From an uncultured Clostridia bacterium (lineage in GTDB: Bacteria > Bacillota > Clostridia > Saccharofermentanales > Saccharofermentanaceae): a DNA stretch of 7,158 nt. Both the position numbers and the translations under genes were made by a program. The notes under the pieces are model-generated. The model was not told where the DNA came from, searched no databases, and worked only from the letters and a program-made list of their open reading frames with translations. The first letter of the stretch is position 1. Every line of letters begins with the position of its first letter. The DNA lies in NCBI GenBank assembly GCA_946405115.1, contig CAMJGB010000098.1, positions 1-7,158 on the forward strand, written 5' to 3'. This document shows positions 1 to 6,736 of the stretch, one piece after another.

Positions 1-734
1 CCGGCTTCGAGGAGCAGGTTGCAGGTCACAGCATCGGTGAGGAGTTCGCTATCGAGGTTACATTCCCTGAGGAGTACCACGCTGAGGAGCTCAAGGGTGC
101 AGCTGCTACATTTAACGTAAAGATCCACAACATCAAGGAAGAGAAGATCCCTGAGCTTGATGATGAGTTCGTTAAGGACGTTTCTGAGTTCGATACTCTT
201 GATGAGCTCAAGGCTGATATCAGAAAGAACCAGGAAGAGGCTGCTGAGAACGAGGCTAAGAACGCTTTCATCAATTCTGTTGTAAGTGTTGTTGCTGACA
301 ATGCAGAAATCGAGATCCCTGACGTAATGATCGATAACGAAGTTGAGAACATGGCTGACGAGCAGGCTTCCAGAATGAGCCAGCAGGGTATCGGCCTTGA
401 TATGTATCTCCAGTACACAGGCCAGTCCATGGAGGACTTCAAGTCCGGTCTTAAGCCTATGGCTCTCATCAGAGTTAAGAGCAATCTCGTTATCGAGGCA
501 GTTGCTAAGGAGCTCAAGATGGAGGCTACAGCTGAAGAGTACGAGAAGGAACTCGAGGATATGGCTAAGGCTTACCAGACAGATGTTGAGAACCTCAAGA
601 AGGCATTCGGTGAGGAGAATCCTTACATCAAGGAGTCCATCATCAGCAGAAAGACTGTTGAGTACCTCGCTGACAAGGCTGTTAAGACAGAGCCTAAGGA
701 AGAGGAGAAGGCTGAGGAGAAGAGCGAGGAGTAA
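1..734 (+). CDS. tig: Trigger factor, C-terminal part (5' end outside window)
   Basis: Ribosome-associated chaperone and peptidyl-prolyl isomerase that meets nascent chains at the exit tunnel in the cytoplasm. The frame is open from base 3 and yields 243 residues ending at TAA (732-734), against roughly 430 for the whole family protein, so the ribosome-binding N-domain and most of the FKBP-type isomerase domain lie upstream of the window. Visible residues 1-48 are the end of the isomerase domain, including the family-typical VTFPEEYHAEELKG stretch. From about residue 52 (ELDDEFVKDVSEFDTLDELK) the helical C-terminal chaperone domain begins, with the IPDVMIDNEVENM helix near 105-117. The last 16 residues form a low-complexity Lys/Glu tail, which is common in this family. 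All Lys codons I read in the fragment are AAG. The gene is followed by a strong terminator, so it appears to be transcribed separately from clpX. Family assignment is secure. Confidence 0.96.
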   Translation, partial: GFEEQVAGHSIGEEFAIEVTFPEEYHAEELKGAAATFNVKIHNIKEEKIPELDDEFVKDVSEFDTLDELKADIRKNQEEAAENEAKNAFINSVVSVVADNAEIEIPDVMIDNEVENMADEQASRMSQQGIGLDMYLQYTGQSMEDFKSGLKPMALIRVKSNLVIEAVAKELKMEATAEEYEKELEDMAKAYQTDVENLKKAFGEENPYIKESIISRKTVEYLADKAVKTEPKEEEKAEEKSEE

Positions 735-778
735 TATCCTTGCTGCGAAAGTCCGCTCGGATTATTACTACGCGCTAT

Positions 779-808
779 ACCGCCGTTTCGTAAGGAACGG
801 CGGTTTTT
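779..808 (+). terminator. Intrinsic terminator after tig
   Basis: A GC-rich hairpin pairs 779-789 with 794-804 (core CCGCCGTT with AACGGCGG), with one T-G wobble and a GTAA loop of the GNRA class. It runs directly into five T residues (804-808). This is the standard rho-independent layout and lies 45 bases after the tig stop. It separates tig from clpX transcriptionally, unless there is read-through. Confidence 0.92.
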
Positions 809-835
809 GTAACTTAACTAATATTTTTATATTAA
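807..835 (+). promoter_or_regulatory. Possible clpX promoter (weak)
   Basis: TTGTAA at 807-812 and TATTAA at 830-835, 17 bases apart, each match the sigma-A hexamers at four of six positions. An alternative -10 is TATATT at 828-833, or GATAAA at 846-851 preceded by a TG. The stretch 809-876 is very A+T-rich, so chance matches are expected. A promoter somewhere here is likely because a terminator precedes it and clpX follows. The exact hexamers are uncertain. No CIRCE or CtsR-type operator was seen. Confidence 0.25.
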
Positions 836-857
836 TAGGTAATGTGATAAACTAAAT

Positions 858-867
858 TGTTTAAACA
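858..867. promoter_or_regulatory. 10-bp palindrome in the clpX leader
   Basis: TGTTTAAACA is a perfect 10-bp palindrome lying nine bases before the clpX ribosome binding site and downstream of the candidate promoter elements. That position would suit an operator, but the site is A+T-rich and short, so it may be accidental. No regulator can be named. Confidence 0.2.
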
Positions 868-888
868 TAACATTTTGAGGGGTGTTAG

Positions 889-2214
889 ATGGCAAACATG
901 AGATACGATGGTGGAAACGGAGCTAACGGCGGAGAGATCTTAAGCTGTTCTTTCTGCGGTAAGTCCGAGTATGACGTACCTAGACTGTTTTCCGGTGTAA
1001 ACTGCTATATCTGCATTGATTGTATTAGAACTGCCTACGGTATCATCTCCGAAGAGGAGAAGGTGAGGAAGAAGAAGAGACTTAAGTCTACTAAGCCCAA
1101 CAAGCTTATTACACCTCACGATATCAAGGATCGTCTTGACCAGTATGTTATAGGTCAGGATGATGCCAAGATCGCACTTTCCGTAGCTGTTTATAACCAC
1201 TACAAGAGAGTTTATGCTGACTTAAGTGATGACGATACCGAGCTTCAGAAGAGCAACATCATGCTCTTAGGACCTACAGGTTCCGGTAAGACTCTCCTTG
1301 CTCAGACGCTCGCGAGAATCCTTGATGTTCCTTTTGCAGTAGCAGATGCTACATCACTTACTGAAGCAGGTTACGTCGGTGAGGACGTTGAGAACATACT
1401 CCTCAAGCTTATTATGGCAGCCGATTACGATATCGAGCGTGCTCAGACAGGTATCATCTACATCGATGAGATTGATAAGATAACTAAGAAGTCTGAGAAC
1501 GTTTCCATTACAAGAGACGTATCCGGTGAGGGCGTTCAGCAGGCTCTCCTCAAGATCCTTGAGGGAACTGTTGCAAGTGTTCCTCCCAAGGGCGGAAGAA
1601 AGCATCCTAACGAGGAGTGCTATTCTATTGATACAACGAACATCCTCTTCATCTGCGGCGGTGCATTTGACGGTCTCGATGAGATCATCGCACAAAGAGT
1701 AGCAGAGAAGCAGTACGGCTTCGGCGCTGAGGTTCAGTCCAAGAAGGATATGCACAGCGGTCTGTTCTACAATCAGGTACAGCCTATGGACCTTGTTAAG
1801 TACGGACTTATCCCTGAGTTTATCGGAAGAATCCCTGTAACTGTTGCTCTTAACAAGCTTATGGCCGAGGATCTCGTTCACGTTCTTACAGAGCCCAAGA
1901 ATGCTATCGTTAAGCAGTACAAGAAGATGCTTAAGCTTGATGATGTTGAACTCGAGTTCACGGATGATGCCGTTTATGCAATTGCCAATAAGGCTATTGA
2001 GCAGAAGACCGGTGCAAGAGGACTTCGTTCAATCATTGAGAATACAATGCAGGGCGTTATGTACAACATCCCTTCACAGAAGGATGTTTCCAAGTGCATT
2101 ATCGATGCTGCCTGCATCACAGAGGGAAGAGAACCCACACTCATCTTTAAGAAGAAATCTGTTGAGAAGAGTAATAGTGCAACCGCGACAGACAACCGTC
2201 TCGGCGTAGGTTAA
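889..2214 (+). CDS. clpX: ATP-dependent Clp protease ATP-binding subunit ClpX
   Basis: AAA+ unfoldase that recognises tagged proteins, unfolds them with ATP and feeds them to the ClpP peptidase in the cytoplasm. The protein has 441 residues, slightly longer than usual (about 420). The N-terminal zinc-binding domain has Cys20-x2-Cys23 and Cys42-x2-Cys45, with an extra Cys39. Walker A is GPTGSGKT (128-135), pore loop 1 is GYVG (161-164), Walker B is IIYIDEID (189-196) and the RKH pore loop is 237-239. The arginine-finger region is PEFIGR (Arg314) and sensor 2 is GARGLR (375-380). All catalytic elements are intact. The ClpP-docking tripeptide, normally Ile/Leu-Gly-Phe, reads Tyr276-Gly277-Phe278. 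The ATG at 889 has GAGGGG (877-882) six bases upstream; the in-frame ATG at 898 is less well placed. It ends TAA-CAG-TAA, two in-frame stops. clpP is not beside it, although tig-clpP-clpX is the common order. Confidence 0.98.
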   Translation: MANMRYDGGNGANGGEILSCSFCGKSEYDVPRLFSGVNCYICIDCIRTAYGIISEEEKVRKKKRLKSTKPNKLITPHDIKDRLDQYVIGQDDAKIALSVAVYNHYKRVYADLSDDDTELQKSNIMLLGPTGSGKTLLAQTLARILDVPFAVADATSLTEAGYVGEDVENILLKLIMAADYDIERAQTGIIYIDEIDKITKKSENVSITRDVSGEGVQQALLKILEGTVASVPPKGGRKHPNEECYSIDTTNILFICGGAFDGLDEIIAQRVAEKQYGFGAEVQSKKDMHSGLFYNQVQPMDLVKYGLIPEFIGRIPVTVALNKLMAEDLVHVLTEPKNAIVKQYKKMLKLDDVELEFTDDAVYAIANKAIEQKTGARGLRSIIENTMQGVMYNIPSQKDVSKCIIDAACITEGREPTLIFKKKSVEKSNSATATDNRLGVG

Positions 2215-2218
2215 CAGT

Positions 2219-2226
2219 AAGGAGGT
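2219..2226 (+). promoter_or_regulatory. Ribosome binding site of the ROK kinase gene
   Basis: AAGGAGGT is a full match to the anti-Shine-Dalgarno core and starts inside the second clpX stop codon (2218-2220). It sits six bases before the ATG at 2233 but 15 bases before the next in-frame ATG at 2242, which decides the start in favour of 2233. Confidence 0.85.
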
Positions 2227-2232
2227 AAGATC

Positions 2233-3192
2233 ATGCCCGCAATGTACAACATCTGTCTGGATATCGGTGGAACAAAGATCCTTGGTGCTATTTTTGATTC
2301 CAAGAAGAATATTGTCTATCGCATTAAGAAGAAGACAAAGGCTGACGGTGACGCTACACAGAATGTAGAAGAGACCATCATCTCCGTAGTTGATGAGTTG
2401 ATCGGCGGATTCGGAATCAAGAGATCCCAGATCAAGGCAATCGCTGCAGGTGCTCCCGGAGTTATCGACCAGCAGAACGGCATTGTTCTTACATCACCTA
2501 ATCTTCCCTGGAAGAACTACGATATCAGAAAGCCTATCGAGAAGAAGTTCGGTGCTCCGTTCTTTATCGGCAACGACGTAAATGTCGGCGTTCTCGGTGA
2601 GTATAAGTATGGTGTTGCCAAGGGCAAGAAGAACGTAGTAGGTCTTTTTGTCGGTACAGGAATGGGCGGAGGCCTCATCCTCGACGGTAAGCTTTATACA
2701 GGACATAAGTTTAAGGGTGCTGAGTATGGTCACATGATCCTCGATCCCGAGGGACCCAAGTGCAATTGCGGTCAGAGAGGATGTCTCGAAGCCTTTTCGA
2801 GCAAGCAGGGCATGAGCGACTATATCAGAACTCAGTCTGCTAGAGGACGCGAGTCCATGATGGCAGAGGCCGTTACTGATGGTGTGTTCAAGAGCAAGAT
2901 CCTTAAGAAGAGCCTTGCTGCGAAGGACCCGGTGGCAGTTGAAGCAGTAGATCGTGCATGTCACTATCTCGCAATCGCTTCCGGAAACCTCGTTAACACA
3001 TTCAGCCCTGAGATGGTAGTATACGGCGGCGGCGTAATCGAAGCCTGCGGTGATTACTTCCTTGAGAAGATCCTCTCCGAAGTAGACAGATACTGCATGC
3101 CTTCGATCAGAGAAACAGTTGAGTTCAAGACAGCGGGCTTGGGAGACGATTCCATCCTCTACGGCGCGCTCTCGATGATAACAGATAAATAA
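2233..3192 (+). CDS. ROK-family sugar kinase (glucokinase-like)
   Basis: Predicted cytoplasmic kinase that phosphorylates a hexose or amino-hexose with ATP. The length of 319 residues is normal for a single-domain ROK kinase; there is no N-terminal DNA-binding domain, so it is not a ROK repressor. Visible motifs in order are the phosphate-binding DIGGTK (10-15), PNLPW (89-93) near the sugar site, GNDVN with the likely catalytic base Asp115, the glycine-rich GTGMGGG (141-147), the sugar/zinc motif Glu164-x-Gly-His167, and the CxCGxxGC zinc cluster Cys177, Cys179, Cys184. YGGGV (264-268) is a later nucleotide-binding element. The Glu-x-Gly-His motif and intact zinc site fit glucokinase-type members, but N-acetylglucosamine, N-acetylmannosamine, fructose or allose kinases cannot be excluded, so I give no gene symbol. 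It follows clpX by 18 bases and precedes valS by 26, indicating co-transcription. Confidence 0.9.
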   Translation: MPAMYNICLDIGGTKILGAIFDSKKNIVYRIKKKTKADGDATQNVEETIISVVDELIGGFGIKRSQIKAIAAGAPGVIDQQNGIVLTSPNLPWKNYDIRKPIEKKFGAPFFIGNDVNVGVLGEYKYGVAKGKKNVVGLFVGTGMGGGLILDGKLYTGHKFKGAEYGHMILDPEGPKCNCGQRGCLEAFSSKQGMSDYIRTQSARGRESMMAEAVTDGVFKSKILKKSLAAKDPVAVEAVDRACHYLAIASGNLVNTFSPEMVVYGGGVIEACGDYFLEKILSEVDRYCMPSIRETVEFKTAGLGDDSILYGALSMITDK

Positions 3193-3218
3193 TTTAAGGA
3201 AAGAAGAAGTAAGAACAC

Positions 3219-5876
3219 ATGGCGAGAATTGATTCAGTAAACAAGGTTTTCGATCCCCAGGAGGCGGAACCCAGACTTTACAATGAATGGAAGGACAAGG
3301 GCTATTTTAAGCCGGACAACACAGAGGGCAAGGAGACTTTCTCCATCGTAATGCCTCCCCCGAACATCACGGGACAGCTTCACATGGGACATGCTCTTGA
3401 TAATACCCTTCAGGATATTCTCGTAAGATATAAGAGAATGAAAGGTTACTCGACACTTTGGGTGCCGGGTACTGACCACGCTTCCATCGCTACAGAAGCT
3501 AAGATCGTTGAGCAGATGAGAAAGGAAGGCATCTTCAAGGAAGATCTCGGAAGAGACGGATTCCTCGAGCGTGCCTGGGAATGGAAGAAGAAGTACGGCG
3601 GAAGAATCGTAGAGCAGCTTAAGAAGATCGGTTCCTCATGTGACTGGGATCACGAGCGTTTCACAATGGACGAGGGCTGTTCCGAGGCCGTTAAGGAAGT
3701 ATTCGTTAAGTACTACAACCAGGGCTATATCTACAGAGGTGAGAGAATCATCAACTGGTGTCCTCACTGCCTTACATCTATCTCAAATGCAGAGGTAGAG
3801 TACGAAGATCAGGCAGGTCACTTCTGGCATCTTAAGTATCCTTTCGAGGACGGTACAGGCTACATTGAACTTGCTACAACAAGACCTGAGACATTGCTCG
3901 GTGATACAGCCGTTGCAGTTAACCCCAAGGATGAGCGTTATAAGGATGTTATCGGCAAGATGCTTGTTCTCCCTCTCGTAGGAAGAAAGATCCCTGTAAT
4001 CGCTGACGATTATGTTGATATCGAATTCGGTACGGGTGCCGTTAAGATCACACCTGCACATGATCCTAACGACTTTGAAGTAGGAAGACGTCATAACCTC
4101 GAGGTTATCACGGTTCTTACTGAAGATGCTAAGGTTACTGAGGATTATCCCAAGTACGCAGGCATGGATCGTTACGAGGCTCGTAAGGCTATCGTCAAGG
4201 ATCTTGAAGAGGGCGGATTCCTCTTGAGTACAGAGGATCACAGCCACAATGTAGGTACATGCTACAGATGCGGCACTACAATCGAGCCCCGTGTATCTTT
4301 ACAGTGGTTCGTTAAGATGGAAGAGCTTGCTAAGCCTGCTATCGAGGCTGTTAAGACAGGCAAGACAAGATTCGTTCCTCAGAGATTTGAGAAGAATTAC
4401 TTCAACTGGATGAATGATATCCGTGACTGGTGTATCTCAAGACAGCTTTGGTGGGGTCACAGAATCCCTGCATTCTACTGCGATGACTGCGGTGAAGTTG
4501 TTGTAACTAAGGATGAGACAGCAGTTTGCCCTAAGTGCGGCAAGCCCATGCGTCAGGATCCCGATACACTTGATACATGGTTCTCTTCAGCTTTGTGGCC
4601 TTTCTCCACATTGGGCTGGCCCGAGAAGACTGAAGACCTCAAGAGATTCTATCCTACAGATACTCTCGTTACAGGTTACGACATCATCACTTTCTGGGTA
4701 TCCAGAATGATGGTAGCAGGCTGTGCTCATATGGATGAGGTTCCTTTCAAGGATGTTCTTATCCACGGTCTTGTAAGAGACTCACAGGGAAGAAAGATGA
4801 GTAAGTCTTTGGGTAACGGTATCGATCCTCTCGAGATCATCGAGAAGTACGGCGCTGATGCATTGAGATTCGCTCTCGTAACAGGTAATGCTCCCGGAAA
4901 CGATCAGAGATTCCAGGAAGACAAGATCGAGATGGGAAGAAACTTCTCCAACAAGGTTTGGAACGCCATGAGATTCGTTCTCATGAACTGCGGCGACGAC
5001 CTCTCCTATGAGAACGTTGATCCTTCCAAATACACACTTGAAGATAAGTGGATCCTCACAGGTCTTAACAGACTCGTTTCCGAGGTTACTGTTAACTACG
5101 ATAATTACGATTACGGTGTAGCTTTGCAGAAGATCGTTGACTTCATCTGGGAGTCTTACTGCGACTGGTACATCGAGATTGCAAAGAGTCGTCTGTTCGA
5201 CGAGAACTGCCCCACAAGAAACGAGGCACTCTACCTTCTCAACAATGTGCTCGGAAGCCTCATGAAGCTTTTGCACCCTGTAATGCCTTTCCTTACTGAA
5301 GAGGTATACAGAAATCTCGTTATCGATGAGAAGGCTGATTCCATCATGATCACGGATTGGCCCGATGCATCCAAGATCCCTTCTTATCCCGAGGATGAGA
5401 AGATGATGTCCACGCTCATGGGTGCGATCAGATCCATGCGTAACATCAGAGCTGAAATGAACGTAGCTCCTTCTCGAAAAGCACACATCATCGTGGTAAC
5501 AGCTTCTGACGAAGTTGCCGATATGTTTAACAACGGTATCGCATTCCTTGAAAGACTCGCTTCCGTAGGTTCTATTGAGATCAGAAAGGACAAGAGCGGT
5601 ATCCCTTCAACAGCTGTAGCAGCGCTTTTCGAAGGCGGAGAAATCTACATGCCTTTGGAGGATCTTATCGACATCAGTAAGGAGCTCGAGAGACTTTCCA
5701 AGGAGAAGGAGAAGCTCGACGGCGAGATTAAGAGACTTTCCGGCAAGCTTTCCAACGAGAACTTTACTGCTAAGGCTCCTGCACAGGTAGTTGATGCTGA
5801 GAGAGCTAAGCTTGCAAAGTACGAAGAGATGCAGAAGAACATCACAGAGAGAATCGAGACATTATCTAATCTCTAA
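3219..5876 (+). CDS. valS: Valine--tRNA ligase
   Basis: Class I aminoacyl-tRNA synthetase that charges tRNA-Val and hydrolyses mischarged threonyl-tRNA. The 885 residues match the usual bacterial length. The catalytic fold shows PPPNITG followed by the HIGH-type HMGH (55-58) and KMSKS (526-530). The inserted editing domain (about 195-345) contains TTRPET (220-225) and GTGAVKITPAHD (271-282), with Asp282 the expected editing aspartate. WWGHR is at 411-415. Zinc-ribbon cysteines occur at 348/351 and 421/424/437/440. The anticodon-binding domain starts near residue 611 and includes CDWYIEIAK (648-656). Residues 815-885 are the C-terminal coiled-coil arm rich in Lys, Glu and Leu. These features separate it from IleRS and LeuRS. 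The ATG at 3219 is the only plausible start, because the next Met is residue 45. Its ribosome binding site is weak: AAGGA lies 18 bases upstream, followed only by purine-rich DNA. It probably shares the clpX operon transcript. Confidence 0.98.
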   Translation: MARIDSVNKVFDPQEAEPRLYNEWKDKGYFKPDNTEGKETFSIVMPPPNITGQLHMGHALDNTLQDILVRYKRMKGYSTLWVPGTDHASIATEAKIVEQMRKEGIFKEDLGRDGFLERAWEWKKKYGGRIVEQLKKIGSSCDWDHERFTMDEGCSEAVKEVFVKYYNQGYIYRGERIINWCPHCLTSISNAEVEYEDQAGHFWHLKYPFEDGTGYIELATTRPETLLGDTAVAVNPKDERYKDVIGKMLVLPLVGRKIPVIADDYVDIEFGTGAVKITPAHDPNDFEVGRRHNLEVITVLTEDAKVTEDYPKYAGMDRYEARKAIVKDLEEGGFLLSTEDHSHNVGTCYRCGTTIEPRVSLQWFVKMEELAKPAIEAVKTGKTRFVPQRFEKNYFNWMNDIRDWCISRQLWWGHRIPAFYCDDCGEVVVTKDETAVCPKCGKPMRQDPDTLDTWFSSALWPFSTLGWPEKTEDLKRFYPTDTLVTGYDIITFWVSRMMVAGCAHMDEVPFKDVLIHGLVRDSQGRKMSKSLGNGIDPLEIIEKYGADALRFALVTGNAPGNDQRFQEDKIEMGRNFSNKVWNAMRFVLMNCGDDLSYENVDPSKYTLEDKWILTGLNRLVSEVTVNYDNYDYGVALQKIVDFIWESYCDWYIEIAKSRLFDENCPTRNEALYLLNNVLGSLMKLLHPVMPFLTEEVYRNLVIDEKADSIMITDWPDASKIPSYPEDEKMMSTLMGAIRSMRNIRAEMNVAPSRKAHIIVVTASDEVADMFNNGIAFLERLASVGSIEIRKDKSGIPSTAVAALFEGGEIYMPLEDLIDISKELERLSKEKEKLDGEIKRLSGKLSNENFTAKAPAQVVDAERAKLAKYEEMQKNITERIETLSNL

Positions 5877-5905
5877 TTAAGATATATCCAAGGAGGATTT
5901 TTGAA

Positions 5906-6574
5906 ATGGGAACAGGTTTTGAGAACAACAGCTTGATTGAGAAGCTCCCTAAGGAAGGTGTACACTGCTTTCCTGCTAACGAGAGCCAGATCAAGAACAG
6001 AAGAATCATCACAGTAATCCTGATGGTTGCATTTATTGCATTGGCTTGTGTGTTCATGCTTATTCAGAATAAGCAGATCATCATCGCTGCTGTCTGTGGA
6101 GTCGGTTTCCTTATCAGCCTTCTCGTATTCATCCAGACATTCCTTATCGCTAAGTTCCGTGTAGCTATCGATTACAACGAGAAGAAGCTCGTTCTCCGCT
6201 ACAGATTCAGCCTTATCGACATTCCTTTCGATACATTTGATGCAAGAGAGGGTGAGCCTGACAAGGCAGAGGAGATGCTCAACAACGCTGTTAACAAGGG
6301 TTCTGTAACAGAGTACCTCGTTCTTGATAACGTTTTTGATGAGGCTTGCTATCAGACATCTTCCAAGGATCTTGCAAGCAAGGAAGACTTCAGCCAGCTT
6401 AAGAAGGAAGCTCTTGCTATCGCTGATGCATATGGTGCAAGAAACAGCGAGGATGCCATCAAGCCCAACACAGACGGCAGAGGCAACAAGGATATCGGAC
6501 CTACGGATCTTAATGATGATGACATCGGAGCCATAGTTGACGAGGTTACTGAGGAACACAAGGATGGCAAGTAA
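5906..6574 (+). CDS. Uncharacterised two-helix membrane protein with acidic tail
   Basis: I do not recognise this 222-residue protein. Residues 1-33 are polar and end in a basic cluster (Lys30, Arg32, Arg33). Two hydrophobic segments follow (about 34-53 and 57-82), joined by a very short loop (QNKQ), giving a membrane hairpin; the flanking positive charges suggest both ends face the cytoplasm. Residues 84-115 alternate in a strand-like way (FRVAIDYNEKKLVLRYRF), then come mixed segments and a helix near 161-176. This order of helix pair, strands and closing helix recalls bacterial PH-like (YcxB-type) proteins, but that is only a guess. The end (about 180-222) is Asp/Glu/Gly-rich and probably disordered. 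There is no signal peptide, catalytic motif or metal site. AAGGAGG (5890-5896) lies nine bases before the ATG, so translation is likely. It follows valS by 29 bases and is closed by a terminator, making it the last operon gene. Codon use matches its neighbours. Confidence 0.85.
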   Translation: MGTGFENNSLIEKLPKEGVHCFPANESQIKNRRIITVILMVAFIALACVFMLIQNKQIIIAAVCGVGFLISLLVFIQTFLIAKFRVAIDYNEKKLVLRYRFSLIDIPFDTFDAREGEPDKAEEMLNNAVNKGSVTEYLVLDNVFDEACYQTSSKDLASKEDFSQLKKEALAIADAYGARNSEDAIKPNTDGRGNKDIGPTDLNDDDIGAIVDEVTEEHKDGK

Positions 6575-6588
6575 TTACTGATAATTAC
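6571..6588. repeat. Small inverted repeat across the stop codon
   Basis: GTAATTA (6571-6577) and TAATTAC (6582-6588) form a perfect 7-bp inverted repeat with a four-base CTGA loop that covers the TAA stop of the membrane-protein gene. A T-run follows at 6597-6601, but eight bases separate it from the stem and the stem has only two G-C pairs at most, so this is at best a weak structure ahead of the true terminator. Confidence 0.3.
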
Positions 6589-6619
6589 ATAGATGATTTT
6601 TATTCCAGCTTAAAACATC

Positions 6620-6648
6620 AAATGCCGGCCGTTAAGGTCGGCATTTTT
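6620..6648 (+). terminator. Intrinsic terminator closing the clpX-valS gene set
   Basis: A hairpin pairs 6620-6630 with 6636-6646 (core GCCGGCC with GGTCGGC, one G-T wobble) around a five-base loop, GTTAA, and continues into T residues at 6644-6648. It lies about 45 bases after the membrane-protein stop and before the aldolase leader. The opposite strand has only a three-base T-run, so termination should act on + strand transcription. Confidence 0.92.
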
Positions 6649-6671
6649 GCTAAAAACGTGCATTTTCTGTG

Positions 6672-6699
6672 TTGATTTACGATTGGAAACGGGTAAGAT
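6672..6699 (+). promoter_or_regulatory. Possible promoter of the aldolase gene
   Basis: TTGATT at 6672-6677 and TAAGAT at 6694-6699, 16 bases apart, each agree with the sigma-A consensus at four of six positions. They lie downstream of the terminator and 38 bases ahead of the aldolase start, where a promoter is expected. The match is moderate and other hexamer choices in this A+T-rich leader are possible. Confidence 0.4.
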
Positions 6700-6736
6700 T
6701 AGTTACGGTTAACAATTATTTATGGAGGACATATAT

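Noticed and set aside
397..855. Open + strand frame overlapping the end of tig and running through the terminator
   Set aside because: It is out of frame with the clear trigger-factor protein, gives an Arg/Ser-rich product typical of shifted reading, and crosses a terminator hairpin.
809..876. TAATAT (819-824) and ATATTA (829-834) around TTTT as a regulatory hairpin
   Set aside because: All six pairs are A-T in an A+T-rich stretch, so such a match is expected by chance and would be unstable.
735..888. Riboswitch, T-box or small RNA gene between tig and clpX
   Set aside because: Apart from the terminator hairpin there is no further stable structure or conserved box, and the gap is too short for a T-box leader.
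3193..3218. T-box leader controlling valS
   Set aside because: The gap between the kinase gene and valS is only 26 bases, so there is no room for a T-box; none is seen before clpX either.
4260..4531. Zinc-ribbon cysteines in ValRS as an unusual domain insertion
   Set aside because: Such paired cysteines at these places are common in bacterial ValRS, so they are described with the gene but not raised as novel.
4782..5486. Long open frame on the - strand inside valS (and a similar one at 5873-6559 under the membrane-protein gene)
   Set aside because: They lie wholly opposite well-supported genes, show no recognisable protein motif and have no good ribosome binding site. Their length follows from the AAG/GAG-rich codon use, which removes stop codons on the other strand.
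6649..6736. Repeated GCATTTT (6641-6647 and 6660-6666) and GTTAAC near the aldolase promoter as operator sites
   Set aside because: The repeats are short and A+T-rich, and the first belongs to the terminator stem and T-run, so there is no independent support.
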